Source: Streptomyces phaeolivaceus (lineage in GTDB: Bacteria > Actinomycetota > Actinomycetes > Streptomycetales > Streptomycetaceae). From it: a stretch of DNA of 64,000 bases. The notes beneath the pieces were generated by a model, which saw only the letters and a program-made list of their open reading frames with translations, ran no database searches and had not been told where the DNA came from. The stretch lies in NCBI RefSeq assembly GCF_009184865.1, contig NZ_CP045096.1:6076001-6140000 (forward strand). The letters run 5' to 3'. Positions 1 through 9,541 of this stretch are shown one piece after another (the stretch's first letter is position 1; every line of letters starts with the position of its first letter). Position numbers and translations under genes: made by a program.

Positions 1-1
1 G

Positions 2-190
2 GCAGTTCTGGGGCTGAAAGTCCGTCAGTCCCTGGTCCAGAAATGGCTGGGTCTGTTTACCGTGGGAGTGTCGACGGCGGCGGGCGAGCGGTTCTACGAT
101 GCTCCCGATCTCAGTGCGGACCAGTTTATGACGTTCGCCAATGAAGCCACCCCCGAGCTGATCGGTGAATTTCTCGAGCCGACGGGGTGA
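2..190 (+). CDS. C-terminal end of an unidentified protein (partial)
   Basis: An open frame runs in from the left edge and stops with TGA at 188-190, giving the last 62 residues of a protein that begins outside the window. The tail contains the stretches FTVGVSTAAGERFYDAPDL and ANEATPELIGEFLEPTG. I do not recognise the family. It lies about 100 bp upstream of the aldo/keto reductase on the same strand, so it probably belongs to the same cluster. The N-terminal part is needed to name it. Confidence 0.55.
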   Translation, partial: AVLGLKVRQSLVQKWLGLFTVGVSTAAGERFYDAPDLSADQFMTFANEATPELIGEFLEPTG

Positions 191-288
191 CGATGTCGCA
201 CACTTCACCTCCTGCCGGAAACGACGTGCACCGGCAGTTTCGACGTGCCCTCGAGCCTCCGACGCGAATCAACTGGGAGTAAAGGCAG

Positions 289-1302
289 ATGTGGGAGACC
301 GAACTGGCCGACGGGTTTTCCGTGAGCGTGCTCGGCCTTGGCTGCAGTTCCATGTCTCATGGATACGGGCCGGAACAGCGGGACAACGATGAATCCATAC
401 GTGTCATTCGGCGCGCCGTCGAACTCGGCGTCACTCTTTTTGACACGGCTGACGTCTATGGCCCCTACGTCAATGAAGAGCTGCTCGGCCGCGCACTCGG
501 ACGCCGCCGACACGAAGTGAAAATCGCGACGAAGTGCGGGCTGGTGGTCCGGCCGGACAGCAAGTTCAGCCGCAACGGCCGTCCCGAGTACCTGCGGCAG
601 GCGTGTGAGGGATCGCTGCGGCGGCTGCGGACCGATGTCATCGACCTGTACCAGCTGCATCGCGTCGATCCGGAAGTTCCCCTCGCGGAGACCTGGGGCG
701 CCCTCGGTGAACTGGTCACCGAAGGCAAGGTCCGTGGCCTGGGCATATCGCACGCCACCCTGGAGGAACTCAAGGAAATCCACGCCGTCTTCCCGCTCAC
801 GACGGTGCAGTACGAGCTGTCGGTCTGGGCACCGCAGAACCGGCGGGACATCCTGCCGTGGTGCCGGAGCAACAAGGTTGGCTTCCTCGCCTTCGCCCCG
901 ATCGGCCGCGGCTACCTGTCCGGCAGGCTGGCCCACAAGAGCCTGCAGAGCGGCGACTCCCGCATGAGGGACCCGCGCTTCGCCGAGGAGGCCATGCGCA
1001 GCAACGAGGCCATTGTCGAAGGGCTGCGTGCCGTCTGCGCCCGGCACAGCGGCGCCACGCCGTCCCAGGTGGCCATCGCCTGGGCGTTGGCACAGGGGCC
1101 GGGGGTCGTGCCCATCCCGGGCACCCGCCACCTCCACTGGCTCGAGGAGAACGTGGCGGCAGCCTGTCTGCGGCTCTCCGACGAGGACCTGCGGGACCTG
1201 GACAGTCTGCCGAACGCGATGGGCGAGATGCACTGGGACGGCGTCCGGGCCGACAGCGCGCACGACGATGCCACCCGCTCCGTCTCGAGCGGTCCCGCAT
1301 AG
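289..1302 (+). CDS. Aldo/keto reductase (sugar- or aglycone-modifying candidate)
   Basis: This 337-residue protein is a full-length cytosolic NADPH-dependent aldo/keto reductase with the family TIM-barrel landmarks in order: GLGCSSMSHGYGP near the N-terminus, DTADVYG (catalytic Asp and Tyr) near residue 53, ATKCG (catalytic Lys) near 83 and LHRVD (His) near 123. The sequence is closer to YakC-type reductases than to EryBII/TylCII-type 2,3-enoyl reductases as I remember them. The ATG at 289 has GGGAG and AAAGG upstream. It is the first complete gene of a co-directional run through the sugar ketoreductase and eight glycosyltransferases, so I infer a ketone reduction in deoxysugar or aglycone tailoring. 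The substrate cannot be read from the sequence. Confidence 0.85.
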   Translation: MWETELADGFSVSVLGLGCSSMSHGYGPEQRDNDESIRVIRRAVELGVTLFDTADVYGPYVNEELLGRALGRRRHEVKIATKCGLVVRPDSKFSRNGRPEYLRQACEGSLRRLRTDVIDLYQLHRVDPEVPLAETWGALGELVTEGKVRGLGISHATLEELKEIHAVFPLTTVQYELSVWAPQNRRDILPWCRSNKVGFLAFAPIGRGYLSGRLAHKSLQSGDSRMRDPRFAEEAMRSNEAIVEGLRAVCARHSGATPSQVAIAWALAQGPGVVPIPGTRHLHWLEENVAAACLRLSDEDLRDLDSLPNAMGEMHWDGVRADSAHDDATRSVSSGPA

Positions 1303-1356
1303 GACGTTGCGGCACCGTCTCACCCACGCACCGCGACACTGATTGGACGATCCACC

Positions 1357-1935
1357 GTGCTGTTTCCGCACACCATCTCGCGCCGGCTTCGCTTCAGTCC
1401 CGCATCCAACACCGACCAGACGGAGTTCCAGCGCGCCATTCTGCGGACCGGAATCGAGAGCATCCGGCCCTCGGTCCGCCCGCCGACGGGCACCCCGAAT
1501 CAGCGCAATGCCGCATTTCTTGTCACGCATCGAAGCAGCGGTGACATACTGGGATTCGGTACACTTCACGGACTCGATCCTGCCGGGCACATACGGGCCG
1601 GCGTCTACCTGGATCCCGAGCGGGCCCGGCTGGGCGTGGGCTCCGAGGCCATTTACCTGTCGATCAATTACGCGTTCGCGATGTTCGATATCGACAAGGT
1701 GCTCGCCCAGACCACGGAGGCTACTTTCGGATCCGTCGGCCTCAACCCGCAGAACAGTAAGGCAAAGGGAATTCTCCGGGATTTCCTGTACTTCCGCGGC
1801 CGTCACTGGGATCTGTACGGATTCGAGATCGAGCGGTCGGAGTGGGAGAAGTTCGTGGACGCCGACCTCGATGACGTCCTCGGACCGGGCGAGAGCTGGC
1901 GCGCGGCACCGGCCCGGCCGGCCGGGAGTTCCTGA
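1357..1935 (+). CDS. GNAT-family N-acetyltransferase
   Basis: This 192-residue protein has the GNAT fold. The region around ARLGVGSEAIYLSINYAFAM (residues about 87-106) matches motif A, the acetyl-CoA pyrophosphate-binding loop and helix of RimJ/RimL-like enzymes, and it is preceded by the expected beta strands (GDILGFGTLHG, GHIRAGVYLDP). The start is GTG at 1357. It sits 54 bp after the aldo/keto reductase and 79 bp before the NDP-hexose ketoreductase, in the same operon. Acetylation of an aminosugar or self-resistance are both plausible; neither can be decided from sequence. Confidence 0.75.
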   Translation: MLFPHTISRRLRFSPASNTDQTEFQRAILRTGIESIRPSVRPPTGTPNQRNAAFLVTHRSSGDILGFGTLHGLDPAGHIRAGVYLDPERARLGVGSEAIYLSINYAFAMFDIDKVLAQTTEATFGSVGLNPQNSKAKGILRDFLYFRGRHWDLYGFEIERSEWEKFVDADLDDVLGPGESWRAAPARPAGSS

Positions 1936-2014
1936 CCGTTCCCGCCCCGCTCGCCCTGGCCCCGGTCCGGGACGGAATCGAATTACCAAACGCCCCCCAA
2001 CATAAGGAGAACCA

Positions 2015-3025
2015 GTGACAGGTCAGGGAACGCGACCGCTGATCACCGTGCTCGGAGCGTCCGGCCTGCTGGGCACTGCCGTCAGCCGGGAGCTGGCGGC
2101 ACGGCCCATGCGCCTGCGACTGGTCGGGCGCCGTCCCACCGCTGTTCCCGCACACCCGGCTGCGTCCGTCGAGGTACGCACGACCGACCTCGCCGAGCCC
2201 GGCGCCGTCGCCGACGCGGTGGCCGACGCCGACGCGGTGATCCACCTGGTGGCGCACACCGCGGGCCCCGGCACCTGGCGGGTCGCGGCGGGCGACACGC
2301 TGGCGGAGCGGGTCAACCTGGGACTCGTGCACGACGTCATCGAGGCGATCCGCGCCCAACGCCGCGCCCGGCCACCGGCCCTGCTGTTCGCCGGCTCCAT
2401 ATCCCAGGCCGCCCGGGTGCCCTCGGACGGGACCGTCGGCGCGGCGGACCAGCCGCCGACCGCGTACGACCGGCAGAAGCTGGCCGCCGAGCAGGCGATC
2501 GCGGCCGCCACGGCCGAAGAGGTGGTACGCGGCAGCACCCTGCGCCTCGCAACCCTCTACAGCCTGGGTACGGACGCCCCCGACCTGGACCGCGGTGTCG
2601 TCGCGACGATGACGCGGCGCGCCGTGGCTGGCCAGCCGCTGACGATGTGGCACGAGGGAACGGCCAAGCGCGATCTGCTCAGCGTCGACGACACAGCCCG
2701 TGCTTTCACCGCCGCCCTCGACTCCATCGACGCGGTCGCGGGCCACCACTGGGAGATAGGCACGGGCGAACAGACCAGCGTCGCCGACCTGTTCGCGATG
2801 ATCGCCGAGGCCGTCGCGGCCCGCACGGGCCGCCCGCCCGTGCCTGTGGTGTCGACGCCGCCCGCGGAGTACTCGATGCCGACCGACCGGCTCGACTTCG
2901 TCCTCAAGTCGTCCGCCTTCCGCGAGGCGACGGGATGGCGGCCACTTGTGCCGGTGCGGGAAGGCGTCGACCGACTCGCCGCCGCCGTCGCGCGGGAGAC
3001 GGTCGCCGTACAGGTCTCGCGGTAG
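2015..3025 (+). CDS. NDP-hexose 4-ketoreductase (SDR, epimerase/dehydratase family)
   Basis: This 336-residue extended SDR carries the N-terminal Rossmann motif GASGLLG (residues about 13-19) and a YxxxK catalytic pair in TAYDRQK (near 149), followed by the substrate-domain segment KRDLLSVDD. The overall pattern resembles EryBIV/DnmV/UrdR-type NDP-4-keto-6-deoxyhexose C4 reductases, which fix the C4 configuration of deoxysugars just before transfer. A strong ribosome site (AAGGAGA) precedes the GTG at 2015. Only 14 bp separate it from the first glycosyltransferase, so synthesis of an activated sugar and its transfer are likely co-translated. The exact sugar is not inferable. Confidence 0.8.
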   Translation: MTGQGTRPLITVLGASGLLGTAVSRELAARPMRLRLVGRRPTAVPAHPAASVEVRTTDLAEPGAVADAVADADAVIHLVAHTAGPGTWRVAAGDTLAERVNLGLVHDVIEAIRAQRRARPPALLFAGSISQAARVPSDGTVGAADQPPTAYDRQKLAAEQAIAAATAEEVVRGSTLRLATLYSLGTDAPDLDRGVVATMTRRAVAGQPLTMWHEGTAKRDLLSVDDTARAFTAALDSIDAVAGHHWEIGTGEQTSVADLFAMIAEAVAARTGRPPVPVVSTPPAEYSMPTDRLDFVLKSSAFREATGWRPLVPVREGVDRLAAAVARETVAVQVSR

Positions 3026-3039
3026 CGGGGAGCGGAGAC

Positions 3040-4320
3040 GTGCGCGTTCTGTTCGTGTCGAACCCGGAGACGAAGACCATCCTGCAGTACATGGTGCCGC
3101 TGGCCTGGGCGCTGCGTACCGCGGGTCACGAGGTGCGGTTCGGCGGCCCGCCCACTGCCACCGGCATGATCACGGGGGCAGGGCTCACCGCGGTTTCCTT
3201 GGGCGACGACCGGAGCCACCAGCGGCTGACGGCACACCGTCCGGAAGCCCTGGCCGCCCAGCGCGCCGGGATCGCGGCTCCCTACGACGCGTTCACCGAT
3301 CCGGCGAAGGCGACCTGGGAGTACCTCGCGCCCGGCATGGCCACGGCAGTCTGCGGTCGGCACCGCCTCACCAGCTTCCCCGTCATCGCCGATCTGGTCG
3401 AGTTCGCCCGGCAGTGGCGGCCGGACCTGGTGGTGTGGGACCCACTGACCTACGCCGGCGCGATCGCCGCCAAGGCATCCGGCGCCGCCCATGCCCGACT
3501 CCTGTTCGGCATCGACGTCTTCGGCGGCGTGCGCGATCTCTACCTCCGTCTCAAGGAGCAACAGCCCGCCCGGGAACAGAGCGATCCACTCGCCGACTGG
3601 CTCGGTGCCTACGCCCGCAAGTACGGCGGGGAGTTCACCGAGGACATGGCCACCGGCCACTTCACCATCGACCAGTTCCCCCGCAGCCTCCAGACCCAAG
3701 CACCCTCACTGCACTACGAACGCATGCAGTACATCCCCTACGGAGGCCCCGCGGTCCTTCCTCCATGGCTGTGGGAACAACCCCGAAAGCCCCGGGTCGC
3801 CCTCACCATGGGCCTCAGCGCCACGGACCTGTACTCCGGCTACACCATCAACACCCAGGAAGTCCTCGACTCCCTCGCCGACCTGGACATCGAACTCGTC
3901 GCCACCATCGCCGAAAACGAGAAGGCGAAACTCAGGTCCATCCCCGACAACGCGCGCCTCGTGCCCTACGTCCCCCTGCACGCTCTCGCCCCCACCTGCT
4001 CCGTCATCGTCCACCACGCCGGAGCCGCCACCCTCGCCACCGCCGCACGCCACCCCGTCCCCCACCTCTCCCTCCACTACCACTACGACCAGCCCATCCT
4101 CGCCCGCAAACTCACCGAACACGGCGCCGGACTCGACCTCCACACCAGCCGGGCCACCGGACAGGCCGTCCGCGACAGCATCCAACGACTCCTGCACGAA
4201 CCCGCCTTCACCCACCGGGCAGCCGACCTCCGCGACGAGATCCACGCACTGCCCACCCCCAACCAACTCGTCCCCCGACTCGAAGAACTCACCGCCCACC
4301 ACCGCACCCCCACCACCTGA
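3040..4320 (+). CDS. Glycosyltransferase 1 of 8 (EryCIII/DesVII-type GT1)
   Basis: This 426-residue GT-B enzyme starts with the family signature MVPLAWALRTAGHEV. Its C-terminal nucleotide-sugar site reads HHAGAATLATAARHPVPHL, followed by HYHYDQP. It belongs to the activator-dependent macrolide/aminosugar glycosyltransferases such as EryCIII, DesVII and TylM2, which usually need a P450-like partner. The GTG start at 3040 is preceded by AGCGGAG. From about residue 113 to its stop it is nearly identical at DNA level to glycosyltransferase 3, so it either arose by duplication or has been homogenised by gene conversion. The acceptor and sugar are unknown. Confidence 0.9.
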   Translation: MRVLFVSNPETKTILQYMVPLAWALRTAGHEVRFGGPPTATGMITGAGLTAVSLGDDRSHQRLTAHRPEALAAQRAGIAAPYDAFTDPAKATWEYLAPGMATAVCGRHRLTSFPVIADLVEFARQWRPDLVVWDPLTYAGAIAAKASGAAHARLLFGIDVFGGVRDLYLRLKEQQPAREQSDPLADWLGAYARKYGGEFTEDMATGHFTIDQFPRSLQTQAPSLHYERMQYIPYGGPAVLPPWLWEQPRKPRVALTMGLSATDLYSGYTINTQEVLDSLADLDIELVATIAENEKAKLRSIPDNARLVPYVPLHALAPTCSVIVHHAGAATLATAARHPVPHLSLHYHYDQPILARKLTEHGAGLDLHTSRATGQAVRDSIQRLLHEPAFTHRAADLRDEIHALPTPNQLVPRLEELTAHHRTPTT

Positions 4321-4363
4321 AGCAGGCCGGAAGGCAGAAACCATGCGTGTCCTGTTCACCACC
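3375..4363 (+). repeat. 989-bp near-identical tract, copy within glycosyltransferase 1
   Basis: The stretch from inside glycosyltransferase 1 through its stop, the spacer and the first 21 bases of glycosyltransferase 2 repeats at 5969-6957 with a constant offset of 2594 bases. By eye I see one substitution (position 3914 A versus 6508 C). Near-identity over silent sites means recent duplication or ongoing gene conversion. Confidence 0.9.
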
Positions 4364-5620
4364 ACTCCGGAAAAGAGCCTCTTCCAGCAGATGGTGCCGC
4401 TGGCCTGGGCCCTGCGCACCGCGGGCCACGAGGTGCGAATCGCCAGCCAGCCCTCCGCCACCGAGATGATCACCCAGGCCGGGCTCACCGCCATCCCCGT
4501 GGGGAACGAGCGTGCCATCTGGAGGCTCGCCCAGCTGGATCCGGAGCGGACCGAGGAGCAGCGCAAGGGTCTTCCCGCTCCGTACGACGCCGCTGAGCAG
4601 GATCCGACGGAGACCAGCTGGGAGTCGATGAGGGCCGGGTACGAAGAGGCTGTCGCCCGCTGGCACAAGATCGACAACTTTCCGATGATCGCGGACCTCG
4701 TCGCCTTCGCCCGGTCCTGGCGGCCCGACCTAATCATCTGGGAGCCCCTCACCTACGCCGGCGGCATCGCCGCCAAGGCCACCGGCGCCGCCCACGCCCG
4801 ACTGTTGTGGAGCATCGACGTACTGGGATTGACCCGGAGCCGCTTCCTCCGCCTGAAGGCCCAGCAGCCCGCCGACCAGCAGGCCGACCCGCTCGCCGAC
4901 TGGCTCAGCGGCTACGCCCGCAAGTTCGGGAGCGAGTACAGCGAGGACCTGGCCACCGGCCACTTCACCATCGACCAGTTCCCGGCCTCCCTCCGGATGG
5001 CGGGCGACATGCACTACGAGTCCATGAGATACGTCCCCTACGGAGGGCCCGCCGTCGTCCCCACATGGCTGTGGACGCAGCCCCGGCGACCACGGGTCGC
5101 CCTCACCCTGGGCATCGCCGCGACCAACCGCTTCGCCGGTTACATCGCCGATGTCGGGGACATCCTCGAGTCGCTGGCGGACCTCGACATCGAGATCGTC
5201 GCCACCATCGCGGAGTCCCAGCAGCACAAACTCACCAGGGTCCCCGCCAACACGAGGGTCGTGTCCTATGTGCCGCTGCAGCCCCTGCTGTCGACCTGCA
5301 GCGCGGTGATCAACCACGCGGGCCCCGGCACGTTCCTCACGACGACGCTCAATCCGATTCCCCAGGTCGCCGTGCCCTGGGACTTCGACGAGCCCGAGCT
5401 CGCGCGGCGGGCCGCTGCCCAGGGCTCCGTGATCACCATCCCTGCCGACCTGGCCACGGGCGCGGCCGTCCGGGAGAGCCTGCTGCGGATCCTGAACGAA
5501 CCGCAGTTCAAGCGGAACGCCACGGGCCTGCGCGACCAATTCCTTGCGCTGCCCACACCCAACGAGTTCGTACCGCGACTCGAAGAACTCACCGCCAAGT
5601 ACCGCACCGCCACCGTCTGA
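4343..5620 (+). CDS. Glycosyltransferase 2 of 8
   Basis: This 425-residue member of the same GT1 subfamily has the N-terminal block MVPLAWALRTAGHEV and the C-terminal donor site NHAGPGTFLTTTLNPIPQV with PWDFDEP. The first residue of the usual HH pair is Asn, as in copy 4, which may reflect a different donor. The ATG at 4343 follows CCGGAAGGCAG. Its first 21 bases and leader are identical to those of glycosyltransferase 4, because the repeated tract covering the end of copies 1 and 3 runs into the next gene. The gene is 22 bp downstream of copy 1. Confidence 0.9.
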   Translation: MRVLFTTTPEKSLFQQMVPLAWALRTAGHEVRIASQPSATEMITQAGLTAIPVGNERAIWRLAQLDPERTEEQRKGLPAPYDAAEQDPTETSWESMRAGYEEAVARWHKIDNFPMIADLVAFARSWRPDLIIWEPLTYAGGIAAKATGAAHARLLWSIDVLGLTRSRFLRLKAQQPADQQADPLADWLSGYARKFGSEYSEDLATGHFTIDQFPASLRMAGDMHYESMRYVPYGGPAVVPTWLWTQPRRPRVALTLGIAATNRFAGYIADVGDILESLADLDIEIVATIAESQQHKLTRVPANTRVVSYVPLQPLLSTCSAVINHAGPGTFLTTTLNPIPQVAVPWDFDEPELARRAAAQGSVITIPADLATGAAVRESLLRILNEPQFKRNATGLRDQFLALPTPNEFVPRLEELTAKYRTATV

Positions 5621-5639
5621 CACGGGCAGGGAAGGAACC

Positions 5640-6914
5640 ATGCGCGTCCTCTTCGCGGCCAACCCGCACAAGAGCATCTTCCAGTACATGGTGCCGCTGG
5701 CCTGGGCCCTGCGCACCGCGGGCCACGAGGTCCGCTTCGCCAGCCAGCCGGCGTTCGCGAAGACCATCACCCAGGCCGGGCTCACCGCCGTACCCGTCGG
5801 CCGGGACCACGAGAAGCTGTGGGCCGCACGGATCGCCGGTAACGGGGACGCGGGACGCGCCGGAATCGAGGCACCCTACGACGCGTTCACCGATCCGGCG
5901 AAGGCGACCTGGGAGTACCTCGCGCCCGGCATGGCCACGGCTGTGGAAGACCGGCACCGGATGCAGAACTTCCCCGTCATCGCCGATCTGGTCGAGTTCG
6001 CCCGGCAGTGGCGGCCGGACCTGGTGGTGTGGGACCCACTGACCTACGCCGGCGCGATCGCCGCCAAGGCATCCGGCGCCGCCCATGCCCGACTCCTGTT
6101 CGGCATCGACGTCTTCGGCGGCGTGCGCGATCTCTACCTCCGTCTCAAGGAGCAACAGCCCGCCCGGGAACAGAGCGATCCACTCGCCGACTGGCTCGGT
6201 GCCTACGCCCGCAAGTACGGCGGGGAGTTCACCGAGGACATGGCCACCGGCCACTTCACCATCGACCAGTTCCCCCGCAGCCTCCAGACCCAAGCACCCT
6301 CACTGCACTACGAACGCATGCAGTACATCCCCTACGGAGGCCCCGCGGTCCTTCCTCCATGGCTGTGGGAACAACCCCGAAAGCCCCGGGTCGCCCTCAC
6401 CATGGGCCTCAGCGCCACGGACCTGTACTCCGGCTACACCATCAACACCCAGGAAGTCCTCGACTCCCTCGCCGACCTGGACATCGAACTCGTCGCCACC
6501 ATCGCCGACAACGAGAAGGCGAAACTCAGGTCCATCCCCGACAACGCGCGCCTCGTGCCCTACGTCCCCCTGCACGCTCTCGCCCCCACCTGCTCCGTCA
6601 TCGTCCACCACGCCGGAGCCGCCACCCTCGCCACCGCCGCACGCCACCCCGTCCCCCACCTCTCCCTCCACTACCACTACGACCAGCCCATCCTCGCCCG
6701 CAAACTCACCGAACACGGCGCCGGACTCGACCTCCACACCAGCCGGGCCACCGGACAGGCCGTCCGCGACAGCATCCAACGACTCCTGCACGAACCCGCC
6801 TTCACCCACCGGGCAGCCGACCTCCGCGACGAGATCCACGCACTGCCCACCCCCAACCAACTCGTCCCCCGACTCGAAGAACTCACCGCCCACCACCGCA
6901 CCCCCACCACCTGA
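5640..6914 (+). CDS. Glycosyltransferase 3 of 8
   Basis: This 424-residue GT1 enzyme has an N-terminal acceptor half distinct from copy 1 (FAANPHKSIFQYMVPL, then AARIAGNGDAGRAGIEAP). The rest is essentially copy 1: from 5969 to beyond its stop, 989 bases match 3375-4363 with one difference seen, giving AENEKAK versus ADNEKAK. In GT-B enzymes the N-terminal half mostly recognises the acceptor and the C-terminal half the NDP-sugar. Copies 1 and 3 may therefore add the same sugar to different acceptors. That is inference. The ATG at 5640 follows GGGAAGGAACC. Confidence 0.9.
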   Translation: MRVLFAANPHKSIFQYMVPLAWALRTAGHEVRFASQPAFAKTITQAGLTAVPVGRDHEKLWAARIAGNGDAGRAGIEAPYDAFTDPAKATWEYLAPGMATAVEDRHRMQNFPVIADLVEFARQWRPDLVVWDPLTYAGAIAAKASGAAHARLLFGIDVFGGVRDLYLRLKEQQPAREQSDPLADWLGAYARKYGGEFTEDMATGHFTIDQFPRSLQTQAPSLHYERMQYIPYGGPAVLPPWLWEQPRKPRVALTMGLSATDLYSGYTINTQEVLDSLADLDIELVATIADNEKAKLRSIPDNARLVPYVPLHALAPTCSVIVHHAGAATLATAARHPVPHLSLHYHYDQPILARKLTEHGAGLDLHTSRATGQAVRDSIQRLLHEPAFTHRAADLRDEIHALPTPNQLVPRLEELTAHHRTPTT

Positions 6915-6957
6915 AGCAGGCCGGAAGGCAGAAACCATGCGTGTCCTGTTCACCACC
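5969..6957 (+). repeat. 989-bp near-identical tract, copy within glycosyltransferase 3
   Basis: This is the partner of 3375-4363. It ends inside the fourth glycosyltransferase, so the repeated unit includes an intergenic spacer and ribosome-binding site as well as coding sequence. Confidence 0.9.
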
Positions 6958-8238
6958 TACCCGGAGCGGACGCACTTTCTGAGCATGGCGCCGCTGGCCT
7001 GGGCCCTGCGCACCGCGGGCCACGAGGTCCGCTTCGCTAGCCAGCCCCAGTTCACCGACGAGATCACCCAGGCCGGGCTCACCGCCATCCCCGTGGGCGG
7101 CGGCCGGGACCTGTGGCAGATCGTCGCAAGAGACCCCAGCTGGCTGGGCGAGAGCGTGTCCGGCGGCATGCCCATGCCGTACGACGCGGCCGACCGGCCG
7201 ACCGACGAGATCACCTGGGAGTACCTCAGGGACGGCTATGCCGGCCGAGTCAATCGCTGGCACAAAGTCAGCAACGTTCCGCTCGTGTCCGACCTGGTGG
7301 AGCTGGCCCGGCAGTGGCAGCCCGACCTGATCATCTGGGAGCCCCTCACCTACGCCGGCGGCATCGCCGCCAAGGCAACTGGCGCCGCCCACGCGCGATT
7401 CGTCTTCGGCATCGACATGTACGCGAAGACCCGGGACCATTTCCTGCGCCTGAAGGAGGAGCAGCCGCCCGTGGACCGGTCCGACCCCATGGCGGAGTGG
7501 CTGGGCAGCTACGCCCGAGCGCACGGCCACGAGTTCGACGAAGACATGATCACCGGGCAGGTCACCATCGACGTCGTCCCGCCCAGCCTCCAGCGCAGGG
7601 CCGAAAGACGCTATCTGCCTCTCCGCTACGTCCCCTACGGTGGGCCCGCGAGCGTCCCCAAGTGGCTGTGGAAGAAGCCCGACAAGCCACGCGTTGCCCT
7701 TACCCTCGGGCTGAGCGCTATGGACCACGGCGGTGAGTACGCCGTCGGCCTCCAGAAGCTCCTCGACGCCCTCGCGTACCTGGACATCGAGCTGGTCGCC
7801 ACGATCGCCGAGGCCGAGCAGCGCAAGCTCACCCGCGTCCCCACGAACACCCGGCTGGTGTCCTACGCGCCGCTGGACGCGCTCGCCGCAACGTGCAGCG
7901 CGGTCATCAACCACGGCGGGTTCGGCACGCTCGCCACCACGGCGCTGCGCGGGGTGCCCCAGCTGATCCTGCCCTGGGACAACGACGGTCCGGCTCTGGC
8001 GGCCGGGGCCGCCGCGATCGGCGCCGCCCTGGTGCTGAACCCCAGGGAGACGACCGGTGCCGACATCCGCAACGGTGTGCTCCGGCTGCTGTCGGAACCG
8101 GAGTTCCGTGCGGGTGCGCAGAAGCTGCGCGCCGAGATGCTCGCCACACCCGCACCCAACGATCTGGTTGCCACGCTGGAACAGTTGGTGGCCGACCACC
8201 GGGCCCGCTCGGCCCGTCCGTCCGTGGAGAGGGGGTGA
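6937..8238 (+). CDS. Glycosyltransferase 4 of 8
   Basis: This 433-residue GT1 enzyme is the longest of the array because of a C-terminal tail (ARSARPSVERG). It contains APLAWALRTAGHEVRFASQP near the start and the donor site NHGGFGTLATTALRGVPQL followed by PWDNDGP. The N-terminal YPERTHFLSMAPLAW is shared with copy 8 (YPERTHFLLMAPMAW), so these two form a pair by acceptor-side features. The leader and first codons are identical to those of copy 2. It is 22 bp from copy 3 and 5 bp from copy 5. Confidence 0.9.
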   Translation: MRVLFTTYPERTHFLSMAPLAWALRTAGHEVRFASQPQFTDEITQAGLTAIPVGGGRDLWQIVARDPSWLGESVSGGMPMPYDAADRPTDEITWEYLRDGYAGRVNRWHKVSNVPLVSDLVELARQWQPDLIIWEPLTYAGGIAAKATGAAHARFVFGIDMYAKTRDHFLRLKEEQPPVDRSDPMAEWLGSYARAHGHEFDEDMITGQVTIDVVPPSLQRRAERRYLPLRYVPYGGPASVPKWLWKKPDKPRVALTLGLSAMDHGGEYAVGLQKLLDALAYLDIELVATIAEAEQRKLTRVPTNTRLVSYAPLDALAATCSAVINHGGFGTLATTALRGVPQLILPWDNDGPALAAGAAAIGAALVLNPRETTGADIRNGVLRLLSEPEFRAGAQKLRAEMLATPAPNDLVATLEQLVADHRARSARPSVERG

Positions 8239-8243
8239 CGGGC

Positions 8244-9518
8244 ATGCGCGTGCTGTTCGTCGCGAATCCGGAGAAGGCCCACGTCCTGGCGATGCTGCCA
8301 CTGGCCTGGGCGCTGCGCACCGCGGGTCACGAGGTGCGTGTCGCCGGCACTCCCTGGTTCGCCGATGTGATCACCCAGGCCGGCCTGACCGCCGTACCGG
8401 TCGGCAGGGACTACGACCTGTGGAAGCTGCTCCACCGCAGTATGCCGGGCTGGACGTACCGGCCGGAGTTCGGCCTGCCCACACCGTACGACGTCGCGCA
8501 CGACCCGGACCGCGCCGACTGGGCGTACCTGAGCAAGGGATACGCCGACATCGTGCACCTGTGGCACAAGCCGGCGAGCTTCCCGATGATCGCGGCGCTT
8601 GCCGACTTCGCCCGCCATTGGAAGCCCGACCTCGTGCTGTGGGAGCCACTGGCCATGGCGGGGCCGATCGCTGCCAAGGCCTGCGGCGCGGCGCATGGCC
8701 GCCTGCTGTGGAGCCTCGACGTCTTCGGGGTGACCCGCGAGAACTTCCTGCGGCTGCGGGCGCAGCAGTCGCCCGGCGAACGCACCGATCCGCTGGGGGA
8801 GTGGCTGGGCGGCTATGCGCGCATGTACGGCGGGGAGTTCACCGAGGACATGGTCACCGGCCAGTTCACCGTGGATCAGATGCCGGCCTCCGTGCGGCTG
8901 GAGAGTGCCCTGCCCACGCTGCCGATGCGGTTTGTGCCCTACGGGGGCCCGGCGGTGGTGCCGAAGTGGCTGTGGACCCGGCCTGAGCGGCCCCGGGTCG
9001 CGCTCACCATGGGGCTCAGCGCGACCGACCACGACGCGGGATACGAGGTCGGCGTGCAGGAGATCCTCGACTCACTGGCCGACCTCGACGTCGAGGTCGT
9101 CGCCACGATCGCGGAGTCCGAACAGGACAAACTCGTCCGGGTGCCCGCCAACGCCCGCCTGGTGTCCTACGTTCCCCTGCACGCGCTGGCACCGACCTGC
9201 AGCCTGGTGATCCACCACGGTGGCTACGGCACCTTCCTCACCATGGCGCGTGAACCGGTGCCCCAGCTCGTCATGCCGTGGGACTTCGACGGTCCCACGC
9301 TGGCCCGGCGCGCTGCCGAGCAGGGCGGTTCCCTGGTGCTCCAGGCCGACCGGGCGGCCGGTGCGGTGGTGCGGGAGGCCGTGCTGCGGTTGCTGGACGA
9401 CCCGGAGTTCCGGAGCCGGGCGGCCGCGTTGCGCGACGAGATCCACGCGATGCCCAGTCCCAACGAACTCGTACCGAGGCTCGAAGCTCTCTCCCTGCGG
9501 CACCGCGTCGCCGACTGA
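8244..9518 (+). CDS. Glycosyltransferase 5 of 8
   Basis: This 424-residue GT1 enzyme has LPLAWALRTAGHEVRVAGTP near the N-terminus and the donor site HHGGYGTFLTMAREPVPQL followed by PWDFDGP. It shows less long-range DNA identity to the other copies than copies 1/3 or 6/7 do, so it looks like an older, independently diverged member. The ATG at 8244 lies 5 bp after the copy 4 stop, which implies translational coupling. Confidence 0.9.
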   Translation: MRVLFVANPEKAHVLAMLPLAWALRTAGHEVRVAGTPWFADVITQAGLTAVPVGRDYDLWKLLHRSMPGWTYRPEFGLPTPYDVAHDPDRADWAYLSKGYADIVHLWHKPASFPMIAALADFARHWKPDLVLWEPLAMAGPIAAKACGAAHGRLLWSLDVFGVTRENFLRLRAQQSPGERTDPLGEWLGGYARMYGGEFTEDMVTGQFTVDQMPASVRLESALPTLPMRFVPYGGPAVVPKWLWTRPERPRVALTMGLSATDHDAGYEVGVQEILDSLADLDVEVVATIAESEQDKLVRVPANARLVSYVPLHALAPTCSLVIHHGGYGTFLTMAREPVPQLVMPWDFDGPTLARRAAEQGGSLVLQADRAAGAVVREAVLRLLDDPEFRSRAAALRDEIHAMPSPNELVPRLEALSLRHRVAD

Positions 9519-9541
9519 CCTCGGCCCGGAAGGAAGCGATC

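Noticed and set aside
3491..8238. Long alternative plus-strand frames joining neighbouring glycosyltransferases
   Set aside because: The extra parts are Ser/Pro/Thr-rich shadow translations; the real genes begin at the ATG with a ribosome site.
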